DNA from: Thalassomonas viridans
GTDB lineage: Bacteria > Pseudomonadota > Gammaproteobacteria > Enterobacterales > Alteromonadaceae
DNA: 64,000 bases
Assembly: GCF_000948985.2 (NCBI RefSeq)
Contig: NZ_CP059733.1
Coordinates: forward strand, 2,356,001 to 2,420,000
Reading direction: 5' to 3'
Shown here: in pieces, positions 53,991 through 63,330 of the stretch
How positions within the stretch are numbered: the first letter of the stretch is position 1
Layout: each line of letters starts with the position of its first letter
The notes under the pieces: model-generated
The model's database searches: none
What the model was told of the DNA's origin: nothing
What the model saw: only the letters and a program-made list of their open reading frames with translations
Program-made: the position numbers and the translations under genes

Positions 53991-55367
53991 TTAACATTCG
54001 ATGATGTTAACCGCCAAACCGCCGCGGGAGGTTTCTTTATACTTGCTCTTCATATCATTGCCTGTGTCCCACATGGTTTTGATGACCTTATCCAGGGAAA
54101 CTTTTTGCGTGCCTGTGCCCCTGAGCGCCAGACGTGAGGCATTAATGGCCTTAACCGAGCCCATGGCATTACGTTCGATACAGGGCACCTGTACTAAGCC
54201 GCCAACGGGATCACAGGTTAATCCTAAATTATGCTCCATACCAATTTCAGCGGCATTTTCCACCTGCTTGGGGGAGCCTCCCATGATTTCGGTTAAGGCG
54301 CCGGCCGCCATAGAGCAGGCCACACCCACTTCCCCCTGACAACCGACTTCGGCGCCGGAAATGGAGGCATTGGTTTTATACAGGATGCCGATGGCGGCAG
54401 CCGTTAGCAGGTAACGGATACAATCTTCATCGGTCACCGGCTTAATAAACTTATCGTAATAACATAATACCGCGGGAATGATACCGGCGGCGCCGTTGGT
54501 CGGCGCGGTTACAACCCGGCTGCCGGCGGCGTTCTCTTCATTAACCGCCAGGGCAAACAGGTTGACCCAGTCCATGGCCGTTAACGGATCATTGTTTTGC
54601 TCGACACATAAAGAGCGGTGCAGGGCAGGTGCCCGGCGCATAACTTTTAATCCGCCGGGTAAAATACCTTCGGTGCGGATGCCGCGATCGACACTGTCGC
54701 GCATCGCCTGCCAGATACCGATAAGTTTTTCCCGTATGGTTTTTTCATCGTTCAGGCATTTTTCGTTATCGAGCATGATAGTGCTGATGCTTAAGCCCTT
54801 TTCGGTGGCAAGCTGGATCAGCTCATCGGCACTGCTGAACCTGTGGGGGCGTTTGATATTGTCGTGCAAAGACAGCGCCTTGTCTTTTTCTTTTTCAAAG
54901 TCGCAGTCCTGCACGATAAAGCCGCCGCCGATGGAGTAATAGGTTTGCTCCAGCAGCAGCTTTTCTCCCTGGTAAGCATATAAGGTCATGGCATTGGCAT
55001 GGGCCGGCAGGGTTTTACGCCTGTGATAGATGATGGCATCCCCTTTGGGGAAACTCACCCTGTGTTTGCCGTCAAGCTCTATGCTCTCACTGCTGACTAC
55101 GGCTTCAAGCAGGGTTTCAATTGACTCTACCGGGATATCTTCCGGCGTTTCCCCGCACAGGCCCAGGATAACCGCCTTGCCGGTACCGTGGCCAATACCC
55201 GTCTGGCCGAGGGAGCCAAAGAGCTCACATTTGACACGATCTACAGCCGTTAACTGCTCTTGCTTGGCCAGATCATCGATAAACTTTTTTGCCGCGCGCA
55301 TCGGACCGACCGTATGGGAAGAGGACGGACCTATGCCGATGGAAAACATATCAAATACACTAATCAT
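53991..55367 (-). CDS. sdaA: L-serine ammonia-lyase (iron-sulfur, single chain)
   Basis: 458-aa serine dehydratase that turns L-serine into pyruvate and ammonia. Both parts of the family are fused in one chain: N-terminal beta domain (SVFDMFSIGIGPSSSHTVGPMRAAKKF, with SSSHT) and alpha domain with the [4Fe-4S] cysteines and substrate motifs (PTNGAAGIIPAVLCY, GCQGEVGVACSMAAGALTEIMGG, NLGLTCDPVGGLVQVPCIERN). Length and motifs equal the E. coli SdaA/SdaB type. Monocistronic, convergent with cysB. Confidence 0.96.
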   Translation of the reverse strand: MISVFDMFSIGIGPSSSHTVGPMRAAKKFIDDLAKQEQLTAVDRVKCELFGSLGQTGIGHGTGKAVILGLCGETPEDIPVESIETLLEAVVSSESIELDGKHRVSFPKGDAIIYHRRKTLPAHANAMTLYAYQGEKLLLEQTYYSIGGGFIVQDCDFEKEKDKALSLHDNIKRPHRFSSADELIQLATEKGLSISTIMLDNEKCLNDEKTIREKLIGIWQAMRDSVDRGIRTEGILPGGLKVMRRAPALHRSLCVEQNNDPLTAMDWVNLFALAVNEENAAGSRVVTAPTNGAAGIIPAVLCYYDKFIKPVTDEDCIRYLLTAAAIGILYKTNASISGAEVGCQGEVGVACSMAAGALTEIMGGSPKQVENAAEIGMEHNLGLTCDPVGGLVQVPCIERNAMGSVKAINASRLALRGTGTQKVSLDKVIKTMWDTGNDMKSKYKETSRGGLAVNIIEC

Positions 55368-55618
55368 GGAATAAACCTGAATTAATTTTGCTTCAATAGC
55401 GTAAAATTAAAATTATCTTCGGTAATGTTAACTGAAAGTCTTCATTTTGGAAAACAAAATTTATAAGCTAATTATAGAAGGGATAAAGATAAATAGCTGC
55501 TCACTGATAACAGCCCAGGCCTGGCAAGTGTCGAAAGAAGCCATTAAGGTTTTTGAAGATTTTGAAGAGAAGTGGCTTCGGCTTACGACCCGTCAGGCTT
55601 GCGCCTATACAGGCGGGC

Positions 55619-56188
55619 TTAAACCAGATGCTCCGCCAGATCTTTTAACATCGCTGCCGTTGCCCCCCAGATGTTATAGTTTTGATATGGCATAAAATGT
55701 ACCTGGTGCTGTTGACCATGCAATTGGGCCTGTAGGGTTTGATGATTGCGGCTGTTTAAAAAGTGCTGCAGGGGCACCTGGAAAATTTCCGCCACTTCAT
55801 TATCGTCGGCCTGGTAATCTAAGTTACCGGGGACAAAACCTATCACCGGGGTGACGATATAACCGGAAATGGTCTGGTAGGGGTTGAGCTGGCCGATGAT
55901 CTCGACATTATCCGGACTCAGGCCTATTTCCTCCCGGGCTTCGCGCATTGCGGTGGCAATTAAACTTTCATCTTCCGGCTCTGCTTTGCCGCCGGGAAAG
56001 CTTATCTGGCCGCCGTGGTGTTTTAAGTGGCTGGCCCTTTTGGTGAGCAAGACATCTAAAGAATTGCGTTTTTCCACCAGGGGCACCAACACGGCTGCCG
56101 CTTTCAATGTGTCATGGTGCCAGGAAGCTTGAGTTGGCTCCGTCAGGCGCTGATATTGAAACTTTTGTAAGAACTCGGTTTTATTCAT
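55619..56188 (-). CDS. nudL: Nudix CoA pyrophosphatase
   Basis: 189-aa Nudix hydrolase of the CoA pyrophosphatase group. The UPF0035 signature (LLTKRASHLKHHGGQISFPGGK) is fused to the Nudix box GGKAEPEDESLIATAMREAREEIGL, in which the REAREE metal ligands are intact. It would hydrolyse CoA and related thioesters. In enterobacteria the same gene follows pabB; here an IS element and a pabB fragment now separate them. Confidence 0.93.
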   Translation of the reverse strand: MNKTEFLQKFQYQRLTEPTQASWHHDTLKAAAVLVPLVEKRNSLDVLLTKRASHLKHHGGQISFPGGKAEPEDESLIATAMREAREEIGLSPDNVEIIGQLNPYQTISGYIVTPVIGFVPGNLDYQADDNEVAEIFQVPLQHFLNSRNHQTLQAQLHGQQHQVHFMPYQNYNIWGATAAMLKDLAEHLV

Positions 56189-56289
56189 GGATACTTCTTT
56201 TGTAGTCCGTTAGCCGCAGATAAATGTCGTCCGGCCAGGCTTGTACTGGCAATTGAATACGTAAGCTGGCTGGCTTTATGTTAATCCCG

Positions 56290-56376
56290 CTATATTTTTT
56301 GAACGTGTCAAAGGTTTCCCTATACTGACAGTCTACCTTGGAATTGGCGGCGATACCACTACGGGGCCGGCAAAGA
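56290..56376 (-). pseudogene. Remnant of a pabB 3' end
   Basis: On the minus strand GIAANSKVDCQYRETFDTFKK aligns without gaps with GIVADSKVDCEYQETFDKVEK at the C-terminus of the intact pabB, and the bases on the plus strand match the intact copy through a shared CAAAGGTTTCC core. No upstream part of the gene is present, so it is a short duplicated and diverged fragment. The ISAs1 element lies at its upstream edge. Confidence 0.75.
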
Positions 56377-57646
56377 CAGGGCAAACGGGTCTAAATCATA
56401 CAGCTTTAAATCCAACGGTTAATACTTTCATCATATAATTATTATCCCAACCGGCCTTTAGACGCTTATTTTTTACGCCAACTTTGGCACTGAGCTCATT
56501 TTTAAGTAGGTTAAGCGCTACTTTATTCATCAATGCTATATTTTCAGCAGCATGTCCGCTACGAAGCCGATTTTGGTCTTCGTTAAAGCTAACATCCAAT
56601 TGCCAATGCAGCTTATTCTCAACGTGCCAATGACTACGTATCGCCATTGCCAAAAATTCGGCACTTTTATCTGCATGGCTCGTTATGTAATAGCGTTTAT
56701 CTCTCGATACCTTGCCACCACTTTCCCTCGTTGAATCCACCACAGCTATCGCTTTGACGGTATTCCATTTAGGATGGCGCTCTATAAGCCAGTCCACATC
56801 TGTTGTTAACCAAATATCCCGCTGTTCAACACGACCGTGCTCACCATCCACTGTTTTATGAACGCTATGTTCTACTGTGCTGAAGTGCTTAGCTAACTGA
56901 GTTTCTAAGAAAAACTTCACGTCATCATGAAATTCCCCTTGGTTCCCCTTAAGTGCCAATAAATAATTCGCCTCTTTATCAACTATTTGGTCACCAATTT
57001 TATACTGGCAACCCATGGCATCTGTTGTGATGGTTGTCCCTTTAATATCTAATAGCTTTAACAAGATTGGGATGGCTGTAATTTCATTAGACTTATCTGC
57101 AACTTTAACCTGACCAAAACAGAGATTATTCTTTACAGACCAAGCACTGACTATATGTATTGCAGGGTTACCAGAAGCTTTATCAAGCGTACTGCGCATC
57201 ACTTTACCGTCAATGGCGACAATATCATCATTTAAGTGACCTAACTGGCTAACCCAACGGATGAATGCCTCACCAAATTCTTTGGGATTTAATCGGTTTA
57301 ATACATCACCGAAGGTATCATGGCTTGGAATGCCATGAGATAAATCTAAAAACTCACTAAACCAATCTTGCTTAGATTTGCCATATTCTTCAATTGCGCA
57401 GAAATCATCGCACCCACAGATAATGGCGCATATTGAAATGGTTAATATATTAACCAGGGGGTGGCGCTGAGTTCGAGTTACACGAGGGTCGGTTAGATCA
57501 CTAAATACTTGGCTGATAGTCGTCTCTGTCATTGTCTTTATTCAAGCAAAGGCTACTATAAACCACGATCATAATGATCAGTCAAATGATCACGGAATAA
57601 ATACTTCAAAACAAGCTAATTGATTAAATTAGACCCGTTCGCCCTG
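56377..57646 (-). mobile_element. Complete ISAs1-family insertion sequence, 1270 bp
   Basis: Terminal inverted repeats CAGGGCAAACGGGTCTAA (56377-56394) and, inverted at the other end, CAGGGCGAACGGGTCTAA (57629-57646), one mismatch in 18. Directly flanked by a perfect 10-bp duplication CCGGCAAAGA (56367-56376 and 57647-57656), within the 8-10 bp known for the family. The single transposase gene is intact, so the copy is probably active and recent. Confidence 0.93.
56396..57532 (-). CDS. ISAs1-family transposase
   Basis: 378-aa DDE transposase. N-terminal associated domain (FSDLTDPRVTRTQRHPLVNILTISICAIICGCDD pattern, then HGIPSHDTFGDVL), catalytic part with IVAIDGKVMRSTLD (first Asp), TTTDAMGCQ (second Asp) and HWHVENKLHWQLDVSFNEDQNRLR (YREK-like Glu). 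Full length for the family, no stop or frameshift. The stop codon lies 2 bases from the left inverted repeat. Confidence 0.95.
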   Translation of the reverse strand: MTETTISQVFSDLTDPRVTRTQRHPLVNILTISICAIICGCDDFCAIEEYGKSKQDWFSEFLDLSHGIPSHDTFGDVLNRLNPKEFGEAFIRWVSQLGHLNDDIVAIDGKVMRSTLDKASGNPAIHIVSAWSVKNNLCFGQVKVADKSNEITAIPILLKLLDIKGTTITTDAMGCQYKIGDQIVDKEANYLLALKGNQGEFHDDVKFFLETQLAKHFSTVEHSVHKTVDGEHGRVEQRDIWLTTDVDWLIERHPKWNTVKAIAVVDSTRESGGKVSRDKRYYITSHADKSAEFLAMAIRSHWHVENKLHWQLDVSFNEDQNRLRSGHAAENIALMNKVALNLLKNELSAKVGVKNKRLKAGWDNNYMMKVLTVGFKAV

Positions 57647-57675
57647 CCGGCAAAGAGGTCCACAATAATGCCGGT

Positions 57676-59091
57676 TTATTTCAGCTTGCTCAATACCGGC
57701 AATATTTTTTCAACCTTGTCAAAGGTTTCCTGATATTCGCAGTCGACCTTGGAGTCGGCGACAATGCCGCCGCCGGCCCAGCAGTGGATGGTATTGTCCT
57801 GGCATATCAGGGTGCGTATGGTGATGCTGGTGTCCATATTGCCGCAGGCGCTGAGGTAACCGATTGAGCCGCAGTAGACACTGCGCCTGTGGGGTTCCAG
57901 CTCTTCGATGATCTCCATGGCCCGGATTTTCGGCGCGCCTGTGATTGAGCCGCCGGGGAAGGCGCCGCGCAGCAGGTCGCTGCCGTCAAAGCCTTTGGCC
58001 AATTTACCTTCTACCGTGCTGACTAAATGGTGCACGGCAGGAAAACTTTCGATGGCAAATAATTTCGGCACTTTAACCGAACCCGGTTCGCAGGTTTTAC
58101 TGATATCGTTCCTGAGCAGATCCACTATCATCAGGTTTTCCGCCCTGTCTTTAGTGGCATTTTGCAAGGCGGCGGCATTGGCCAGGTCTGTTTCCTGATC
58201 GCTGCTGCGGGGGCGTGTGCCTTTTATCGGTTTACTTTGTACCTTGCCTTTATCCAGGCGTAAAAAGCGCTCCGGGGAGATGCTTAAAATGGCGCTTTGT
58301 TCAAAGCGCATAAAGGCGGAAAACGGCGCCCGGTTCTTTTCCCTGAGCGCCAGGTAAGCGGCAAACTCGTCTCCCCGGTATCGGGCCGAAAACCTTTGTG
58401 CAAGATTGATCTGATAACAGTCTCCCGAGCGCAGGTAGTCTTGTATGCGGTTAAATCTTTCCCCGTAGTTGGCCTTGTCCATATTTGACTGCCAGTCGGA
58501 GGATAAAGAAAATGCCGGTGCTGACGGCGCGGCTTTTTTCTGCAGCAATGCCTGTATCTGTTTTTCTACTAAGGCGCGTTTATGTTCGGGGCAAACCAGG
58601 AAATATGTCTGGTTTTTATTGTCAAAAATCACGGCCTGCTGATAAATGCCCACCGCCATTTCCGGCAGCCGGATATCCTGCTCGGCGCTTGCCGGCAGGG
58701 CTTCAAAGCGGCGGCCTAAATCATAGGCAAAATATCCCAGGGCGCCGCCGTTAAAGGGCAAGTCATTTTCAGGGGCCGGGCTGTTTGCAAACATGCGTGC
58801 CTGGATATTTTTAACCAGGGCAAGCGGGTCATCCGTGCTTTGCTCATGGCGGTTCGTGGCCGGATCATGGATTTGGGTCGTCTTGCCATAGGTGGCTAAA
58901 GTGAGCGCAGGTTGCCAGACGATAATGTCGTAACGGCTGTCGATATGCCCGCTCTGGCAGGAATCCAGCCAGATGGCCCAGGGCTGAAGGGACAGGGGAG
59001 TGAAAAACATTAACGGTGTAATATGCTCATCTAATACCAGGGGTTTAGTGGTGATGTCGGCAGCAGGGCTGATGTAGGTTAAATTTTTCAC
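57676..59091 (-). CDS. pabB: Aminodeoxychorismate synthase component I
   Basis: 471-aa enzyme that makes 4-amino-4-deoxychorismate, a precursor of p-aminobenzoate and folate, with PabA as glutaminase. PIKGTRPR identifies PabB (Lys of PIKGT) in contrast to PIAGT in TrpE. Other chorismate-binding motifs are GDCYQINLAQRF, ENLMIVDLLRNDISKTC, FPGGSITGAPKIRAMEII and the C-terminal CWAGGGIVADS. Starts with GTG at 59091 and has a weak ribosome-binding site. The intact gene ends 20 bp from the IS flank, and its 3' end is duplicated beyond the IS. Confidence 0.95.
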   Translation of the reverse strand: MKNLTYISPAADITTKPLVLDEHITPLMFFTPLSLQPWAIWLDSCQSGHIDSRYDIIVWQPALTLATYGKTTQIHDPATNRHEQSTDDPLALVKNIQARMFANSPAPENDLPFNGGALGYFAYDLGRRFEALPASAEQDIRLPEMAVGIYQQAVIFDNKNQTYFLVCPEHKRALVEKQIQALLQKKAAPSAPAFSLSSDWQSNMDKANYGERFNRIQDYLRSGDCYQINLAQRFSARYRGDEFAAYLALREKNRAPFSAFMRFEQSAILSISPERFLRLDKGKVQSKPIKGTRPRSSDQETDLANAAALQNATKDRAENLMIVDLLRNDISKTCEPGSVKVPKLFAIESFPAVHHLVSTVEGKLAKGFDGSDLLRGAFPGGSITGAPKIRAMEIIEELEPHRRSVYCGSIGYLSACGNMDTSITIRTLICQDNTIHCWAGGGIVADSKVDCEYQETFDKVEKILPVLSKLK

Positions 59092-59287
59092 AGGCGTCTG
59101 AGTTATATCCGGGTTATGTCAGTCAGGATTTATGGCCGGTTACCGCCACCTCTTTAGATAAGAGACTGGCAGCTCATGGACAAGCAGGGTATCATATCGG
59201 CAAATTTTTAACTTTCAACTATTGATTGATCTCAGCCGCGGCAGTTGCGGCGATCAGCATGATTAACTCAGACCTAAAGAGACAGAG

Positions 59288-60817
59288 ATGGCTATCATTA
59301 AACAGCAAGATTTAATCGACAGTGTTGCCGATGCTTTGCAATACATTTCCTATTATCATCCCATCGACTTTATCCAGGCGCTGGAGCAGGCCTACCACAA
59401 AGAAGAAAGTCAGGCGGCGAAAGATGCCATAGCACAAATCCTGATCAACTCCCGCATGTCTGCCCAGGGTAAACGTCCCATCTGTCAGGACACCGGGATA
59501 GTCACCTGTTTCGTTAAAATAGGTATGGACGTTAAGTGGGATAAAACCGATATGACGGTGCAGCAAATGGTGGACGAAGGCACCCGCCGCGCCTATATGA
59601 ACCCGGATAACCCGCTCAGGGCTTCCATCGTTGCCGATCCTGCCGGTGCGCGTAAAAACACCAAAGACAATACCCCGTCTGTGGTACATATCGACATGGT
59701 GGCGGGCGATCAGGTTGAAGTTATGATTGCTGCCAAAGGCGGCGGCAGTGAAAACAAAACCAAGATGGTGATGTTAAACCCGAGCGATTCTGTGGCGGAC
59801 TGGGTGGTGAAAACCATACCGACTATGGGCGCCGGCTGGTGTCCGCCGGGTATGATAGGCATAGGCATTGGCGGTACCGCGGAAAAAGCCGGAGTGCTGG
59901 CCAAAGAAAGCCTGATGGATCCCGTTGATATTCAGGAGCTGATCGCGCGCGGCCCGCAAAATGCCGAAGAAGAATTACGCCTGGAAATTTACGAGCGGGT
60001 CAACAAGCTGGGCATCGGCGCCCAGGGGCTTGGCGGTTTGACTACGGTTGTCGATGTGAAAATCAACAGCGTGCCGACCCACGCTGCTTCCAAGCCTGTG
60101 GTGATGATCCCCAACTGTGCCGCCACCCGTCACGTACATTTCCACCTTGACGGCTCGGGACCTGCAGACCTGACCCCGCCGAAACTGGAAGAGTGGCCGG
60201 AAATCACCTGGGAAGTGGGTGAAAATGTCCGCCGCGTCAATGCCGATGAACTCACCAAAGCCGATGTTGCCAGCTGGAAGACAGGAGAAACCGTGCTGCT
60301 TAGCGGTAAGATCTTAACCGGCCGCGACGCTGCCCATAAACGCATCCAGCAGCTGCTGGCCTCGGGCGAAGGCCTGCCGGAAGGGGTGGACTTTACCAAT
60401 AAATTTATTTATTACGTCGGACCGGTAGATGCGGTCGGCGATGAAGCGGTAGGGCCTGCCGGGCCGACCACAGCTACCCGTATGGACAAATTCACCGAAA
60501 TGATGCTGGCGGAAACCGGTTTGCTCGGCACTATAGGTAAAGCCGAGCGCGGGCCTGCGACTGTGGAAAGCATTAAAAATCATAAGTCTGTGTACCTGAT
60601 GGCGGTAGGCGGGGCGGCTTACCTGGTGTCCAAGGCGGTGAAAAAAGCCAAAGTGGTCGCCTTTGAAGACCTGGGAATGGAAGCCATTTACGAGTTTGAA
60701 GTGGAAGATATGCCGGTGACCGTGGCCGTGGACAGCCAGGGCGAGTCTGCCCATGTGACCGGTCCTGCTATCTGGCAGGCAAAAATAGAAGAGCTGGATA
60801 CTAAATTACAATCCTAA
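59288..60817 (+). CDS. Class I fumarate hydratase ([4Fe-4S])
   Basis: 509-aa heat- and oxygen-sensitive fumarase of the citric acid cycle. The alpha part carries RPICQDTGIVTCFVKIG and GGSENKTKM, the beta part CAATRHVHFHLDGSGP, GETVLLSGKILTGRDAAHKR and the C-terminal GPAGPTTATRMD; the cysteines bind the cluster. It is the short single-chain type found in Pseudomonas and marine gammaproteobacteria. Monocistronic, followed by a terminator. Confidence 0.95.
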   Translation: MAIIKQQDLIDSVADALQYISYYHPIDFIQALEQAYHKEESQAAKDAIAQILINSRMSAQGKRPICQDTGIVTCFVKIGMDVKWDKTDMTVQQMVDEGTRRAYMNPDNPLRASIVADPAGARKNTKDNTPSVVHIDMVAGDQVEVMIAAKGGGSENKTKMVMLNPSDSVADWVVKTIPTMGAGWCPPGMIGIGIGGTAEKAGVLAKESLMDPVDIQELIARGPQNAEEELRLEIYERVNKLGIGAQGLGGLTTVVDVKINSVPTHAASKPVVMIPNCAATRHVHFHLDGSGPADLTPPKLEEWPEITWEVGENVRRVNADELTKADVASWKTGETVLLSGKILTGRDAAHKRIQQLLASGEGLPEGVDFTNKFIYYVGPVDAVGDEAVGPAGPTTATRMDKFTEMMLAETGLLGTIGKAERGPATVESIKNHKSVYLMAVGGAAYLVSKAVKKAKVVAFEDLGMEAIYEFEVEDMPVTVAVDSQGESAHVTGPAIWQAKIEELDTKLQS

Positions 60818-60833
60818 GCGGTTGAAAAAGGAC

Positions 60834-60860
60834 TTCCCCGGGATTATCCCGGGGAATTTT
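60834..60860 (+). terminator. Terminator after fumarase gene
   Basis: TTCCCCGGGA (60834-60843) pairs perfectly with TCCCGGGGAA (60847-60856), loop TTA, then TTTT. GC-rich stem typical for intrinsic termination. Confidence 0.85.
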
Positions 60861-60950
60861 AGCAAGGATGTGAAAGACCAGGGCAGGCGGGTTTATCCCG
60901 GCCCCTGCTAGCATTCAAACATTAATAACAAGTCGCTAGAGAAACCAAAC

Positions 60951-63005
60951 ATGAAAAAACTCTCTTCCCTGGCCGGATTATCTTTGATAACCCTGGCATC
61001 GGGCCTGGCAGCAAATGCCGGTGCGGAAACCTATACTGTAGAAACGCTCAATAATATCAACCGGCTGCATAATGTAGCATTGTCACCTGACGGCGATACT
61101 TTGGTATATGGCCTGAAAAAAGGCACAGCATCAAAAGATAACCACCTTTATCGCCAGGATATCAAATCCGGTAAGGTACAGCAGCTGACCAGCCATGAGC
61201 AAAGTGAAAGCAACGTGGTGTTTTCTGCCGATGGCCAAAGCCTGTATTTTTTATCCGGACGCAGCGGTTTGTCGCAAATCTGGCAACTGCCGTTAACCGG
61301 CGGTGAAGCCAGGCAAATTACCGACTTACCTTTGGATATCAATGGTTTTTCCTTAAGTGAAGACCAAAAGACTTTTGCCCTTTCAATGACGGTGAAACCG
61401 GGTTGTCAGAGCATCAAATGTACCCTGGACGCCAGGGAAGCAGACAGTAAGAAGAAATATAATGTCCGCACCTATGATCAGCTGATGGTGCGTCACTGGG
61501 ATACCTGGCTTAGCGAATATAAAGAGCACCTTTTTATCGCCAGCCTGCCCGCGTCCGGCATGATTAAAAATGCCACGGATATTATTCCCGACTGGCAGGG
61601 GGATATTGCCGGTATCGGCGAGGTCAGCTTCCATCCTCAGGGGAAATCTCTGGTGTTTTCCGCGAAGCAACCGGCTAAAGACAATGCCTGGAGCACGAAC
61701 TTTGATTTGTTCGAACTAGACTTAGCCACGGTAACATCCGGTGATATTAAGCTCACGAATATCACCGCCGACAACGCCGCCTGGGATGCGGCGCCGGTAT
61801 TTTCCCCCAACGGCCGTTTCCTCGCCTATAAGGCCATGAGCACCCCGGGCTATGAGTCTGACAAATTCTCTATCCGGGTGCGGGATAATGTCACCGGCCA
61901 GGTCCGGGACATTGCCAAGCGCTGGGATCGCTCGGTGAAAGAGCTGGTGTTTAGCGACGACAGCCGCAGCTTGTTTGCCACCGCAGAAGATTTGGGACAA
62001 AAAAGCATCTTTGCCATTAACCCGGAATTTGGCGATGTCCGTAACGTGTATAACGTCGGCAGCTCGGGGGATTTATCCATTGCCGGCGATTTAATTGTTT
62101 TTACCCGCCATACCCTGGATAGCCCGAAAGATGTGTTTGCCATCAACAGCGACGGCTACGGCTTTAAGCAGCTGACCAGTGTCAACAAAGACAAGCTTGC
62201 CGGGGTAAAATTCGGCGAATATGAGCAGTTCAGCTTTAAGGGCTGGAACAATGAAACCGTATATGGCTACTGGATTAAACCGGCCAATTTTGAGCAAGGG
62301 AAAAAATATCCTATCGCTTTTCTGGTACACGGCGGCCCGCAAAACAGCTTCGGCAACATGTTCCATTACCGTTGGAATGCCCAGTTATGGGCGGCGCAGG
62401 GCTACGGTGTGGTGATGGTGGACTTCCACGGCTCTACCGGTTATGGCCAGACCTTTACCGACTCCATTGCCCGAGACTGGGGCGGCAAGCCGCTGGAAGA
62501 CCTGCAAAAAGGCTTAGACTATATTGTTGAGGACCAGAAGTGGCTGGATGGCGACAATGCCTGTGCCTTAGGTGCTTCCTACGGCGGTTATATGATGAAC
62601 TGGATCGCCGGTAACTGGCCGGATCGTTTTAAGTGCTTGATCAACCATGCCGGTTTATTCGATATGCCGAGCTTTTACGGCTCTACCGAAGAGTTATGGT
62701 TCCCTGAGCATGATATGGGTGGCCCGGTCTGGCAGGGCAGCGAAGACTACAATAAGTTCAACCCGGCCGCTTTTGTCAACAACTGGCAAACCCCGACTCT
62801 GGTGCTTCAGGGGGAGCTGGATTACCGGGTGCCTTATGCACAAAGCCTGGGGGCTTTTACCAGCTTGCAACGTAAAGGTATCGACAGCCGCTTAGTGGTA
62901 TTTCCCGGCGAAGATCATCACATAAAAAATCCACACAACCTGATTGTCTGGTACGATGAAGTGTTTAACTGGCTTAAGAAATATACGACGAAAACATCCG
63001 ATTAA
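60951..63005 (+). CDS. Secreted S9 family prolyl oligopeptidase-type peptidase
   Basis: 684 aa. Signal peptide 1-25 (ending AGA before ETYTVETL), an N-terminal seven-bladed WD40/TolB-like propeller (about 40-420: LSPDGDTLVYGLKKG, FSADGQSLYFLSG, FSPNGRFLAYKAM), and a C-terminal alpha/beta hydrolase with nucleophile GASYGGYMMNW, acid LDYRVPY and base EDHHIKNPHN. Likely a periplasmic dipeptidyl- or acylaminoacyl-peptidase that takes up products of the large proteases. Shine-Dalgarno AGAGAAA; terminator downstream. Confidence 0.93.
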   Translation: MKKLSSLAGLSLITLASGLAANAGAETYTVETLNNINRLHNVALSPDGDTLVYGLKKGTASKDNHLYRQDIKSGKVQQLTSHEQSESNVVFSADGQSLYFLSGRSGLSQIWQLPLTGGEARQITDLPLDINGFSLSEDQKTFALSMTVKPGCQSIKCTLDAREADSKKKYNVRTYDQLMVRHWDTWLSEYKEHLFIASLPASGMIKNATDIIPDWQGDIAGIGEVSFHPQGKSLVFSAKQPAKDNAWSTNFDLFELDLATVTSGDIKLTNITADNAAWDAAPVFSPNGRFLAYKAMSTPGYESDKFSIRVRDNVTGQVRDIAKRWDRSVKELVFSDDSRSLFATAEDLGQKSIFAINPEFGDVRNVYNVGSSGDLSIAGDLIVFTRHTLDSPKDVFAINSDGYGFKQLTSVNKDKLAGVKFGEYEQFSFKGWNNETVYGYWIKPANFEQGKKYPIAFLVHGGPQNSFGNMFHYRWNAQLWAAQGYGVVMVDFHGSTGYGQTFTDSIARDWGGKPLEDLQKGLDYIVEDQKWLDGDNACALGASYGGYMMNWIAGNWPDRFKCLINHAGLFDMPSFYGSTEELWFPEHDMGGPVWQGSEDYNKFNPAAFVNNWQTPTLVLQGELDYRVPYAQSLGAFTSLQRKGIDSRLVVFPGEDHHIKNPHNLIVWYDEVFNWLKKYTTKTSD

Positions 63006-63068
63006 ACCTTATCTTATTACCGGATAAAAATAAAAAGGCTTTTAACTAAGGTTTTTGAGTTAAGCTGG

Positions 63069-63096
63069 AGTCGCCATATTGTTATGGCGACTTTTT
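63069..63096 (+). terminator. Terminator after S9 peptidase gene
   Basis: AGTCGCCATA (63069-63078) pairs perfectly with TATGGCGACT (63083-63092), loop TTGT, followed by TTTTT. Confidence 0.9.
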
Positions 63097-63285
63097 CATA
63101 TTTATCAGGGTATAACGATCTTTCCTTATTTTCTCTGACAGGCAGGTTCTAAAACTGGAATGAATGACAATTTTTCTAAGTAGACGTCTAAATTAGTTAT
63201 ACCAAAACACTCGAATTGACTCTTGTTCCGGGCGAATTCACTATTTTTGAAGATAATTTCCTTGTTTCTCTTTGAATGATTTTAT

Positions 63286-63297
63286 ATTGTATACAAT
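63286..63297. promoter_or_regulatory. Perfect 12-bp palindrome, possible operator
   Basis: ATTGTATACAAT is a perfect inverted repeat 33 bases before the M24 peptidase start, in the region where the -10 element should lie. Similar TGTATACA-type palindromes are operators of GntR-family regulators, but no regulator gene is linked here. Confidence 0.35.
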
Positions 63298-63330
63298 GTT
63301 TGGTGATCAATTTGATAAAAGGTAATAAAG

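Larger units (their letters stand above)
56367..57656. repeat. 10-bp target site duplication of the IS
   Basis: CCGGCAAAGA occurs at 56367-56376 and 57647-57656, one copy on each side of the element. Removing the IS and one copy rejoins the pabB fragment with the region after pabB. Confidence 0.9.
63006..63330. other. Intergenic region of about 325 bp
   Basis: Holds a strong terminator (63069-63096) after the S9 peptidase gene and a palindrome (63286-63297) before the M24 peptidase gene. No gene seen between them. Confidence 0.6.

Noticed and set aside
55447..55695. 82-aa plus-strand frame at the nudL end
   Set aside because: TTG start, overlaps the conserved 3' end of nudL and has no recognisable domain.
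56181..56384. 67-aa minus-strand gene between nudL and the IS
   Set aside because: Part of it matches the pabB C-terminus and the rest is unrelated; interpreted as a pabB fragment, not a gene.
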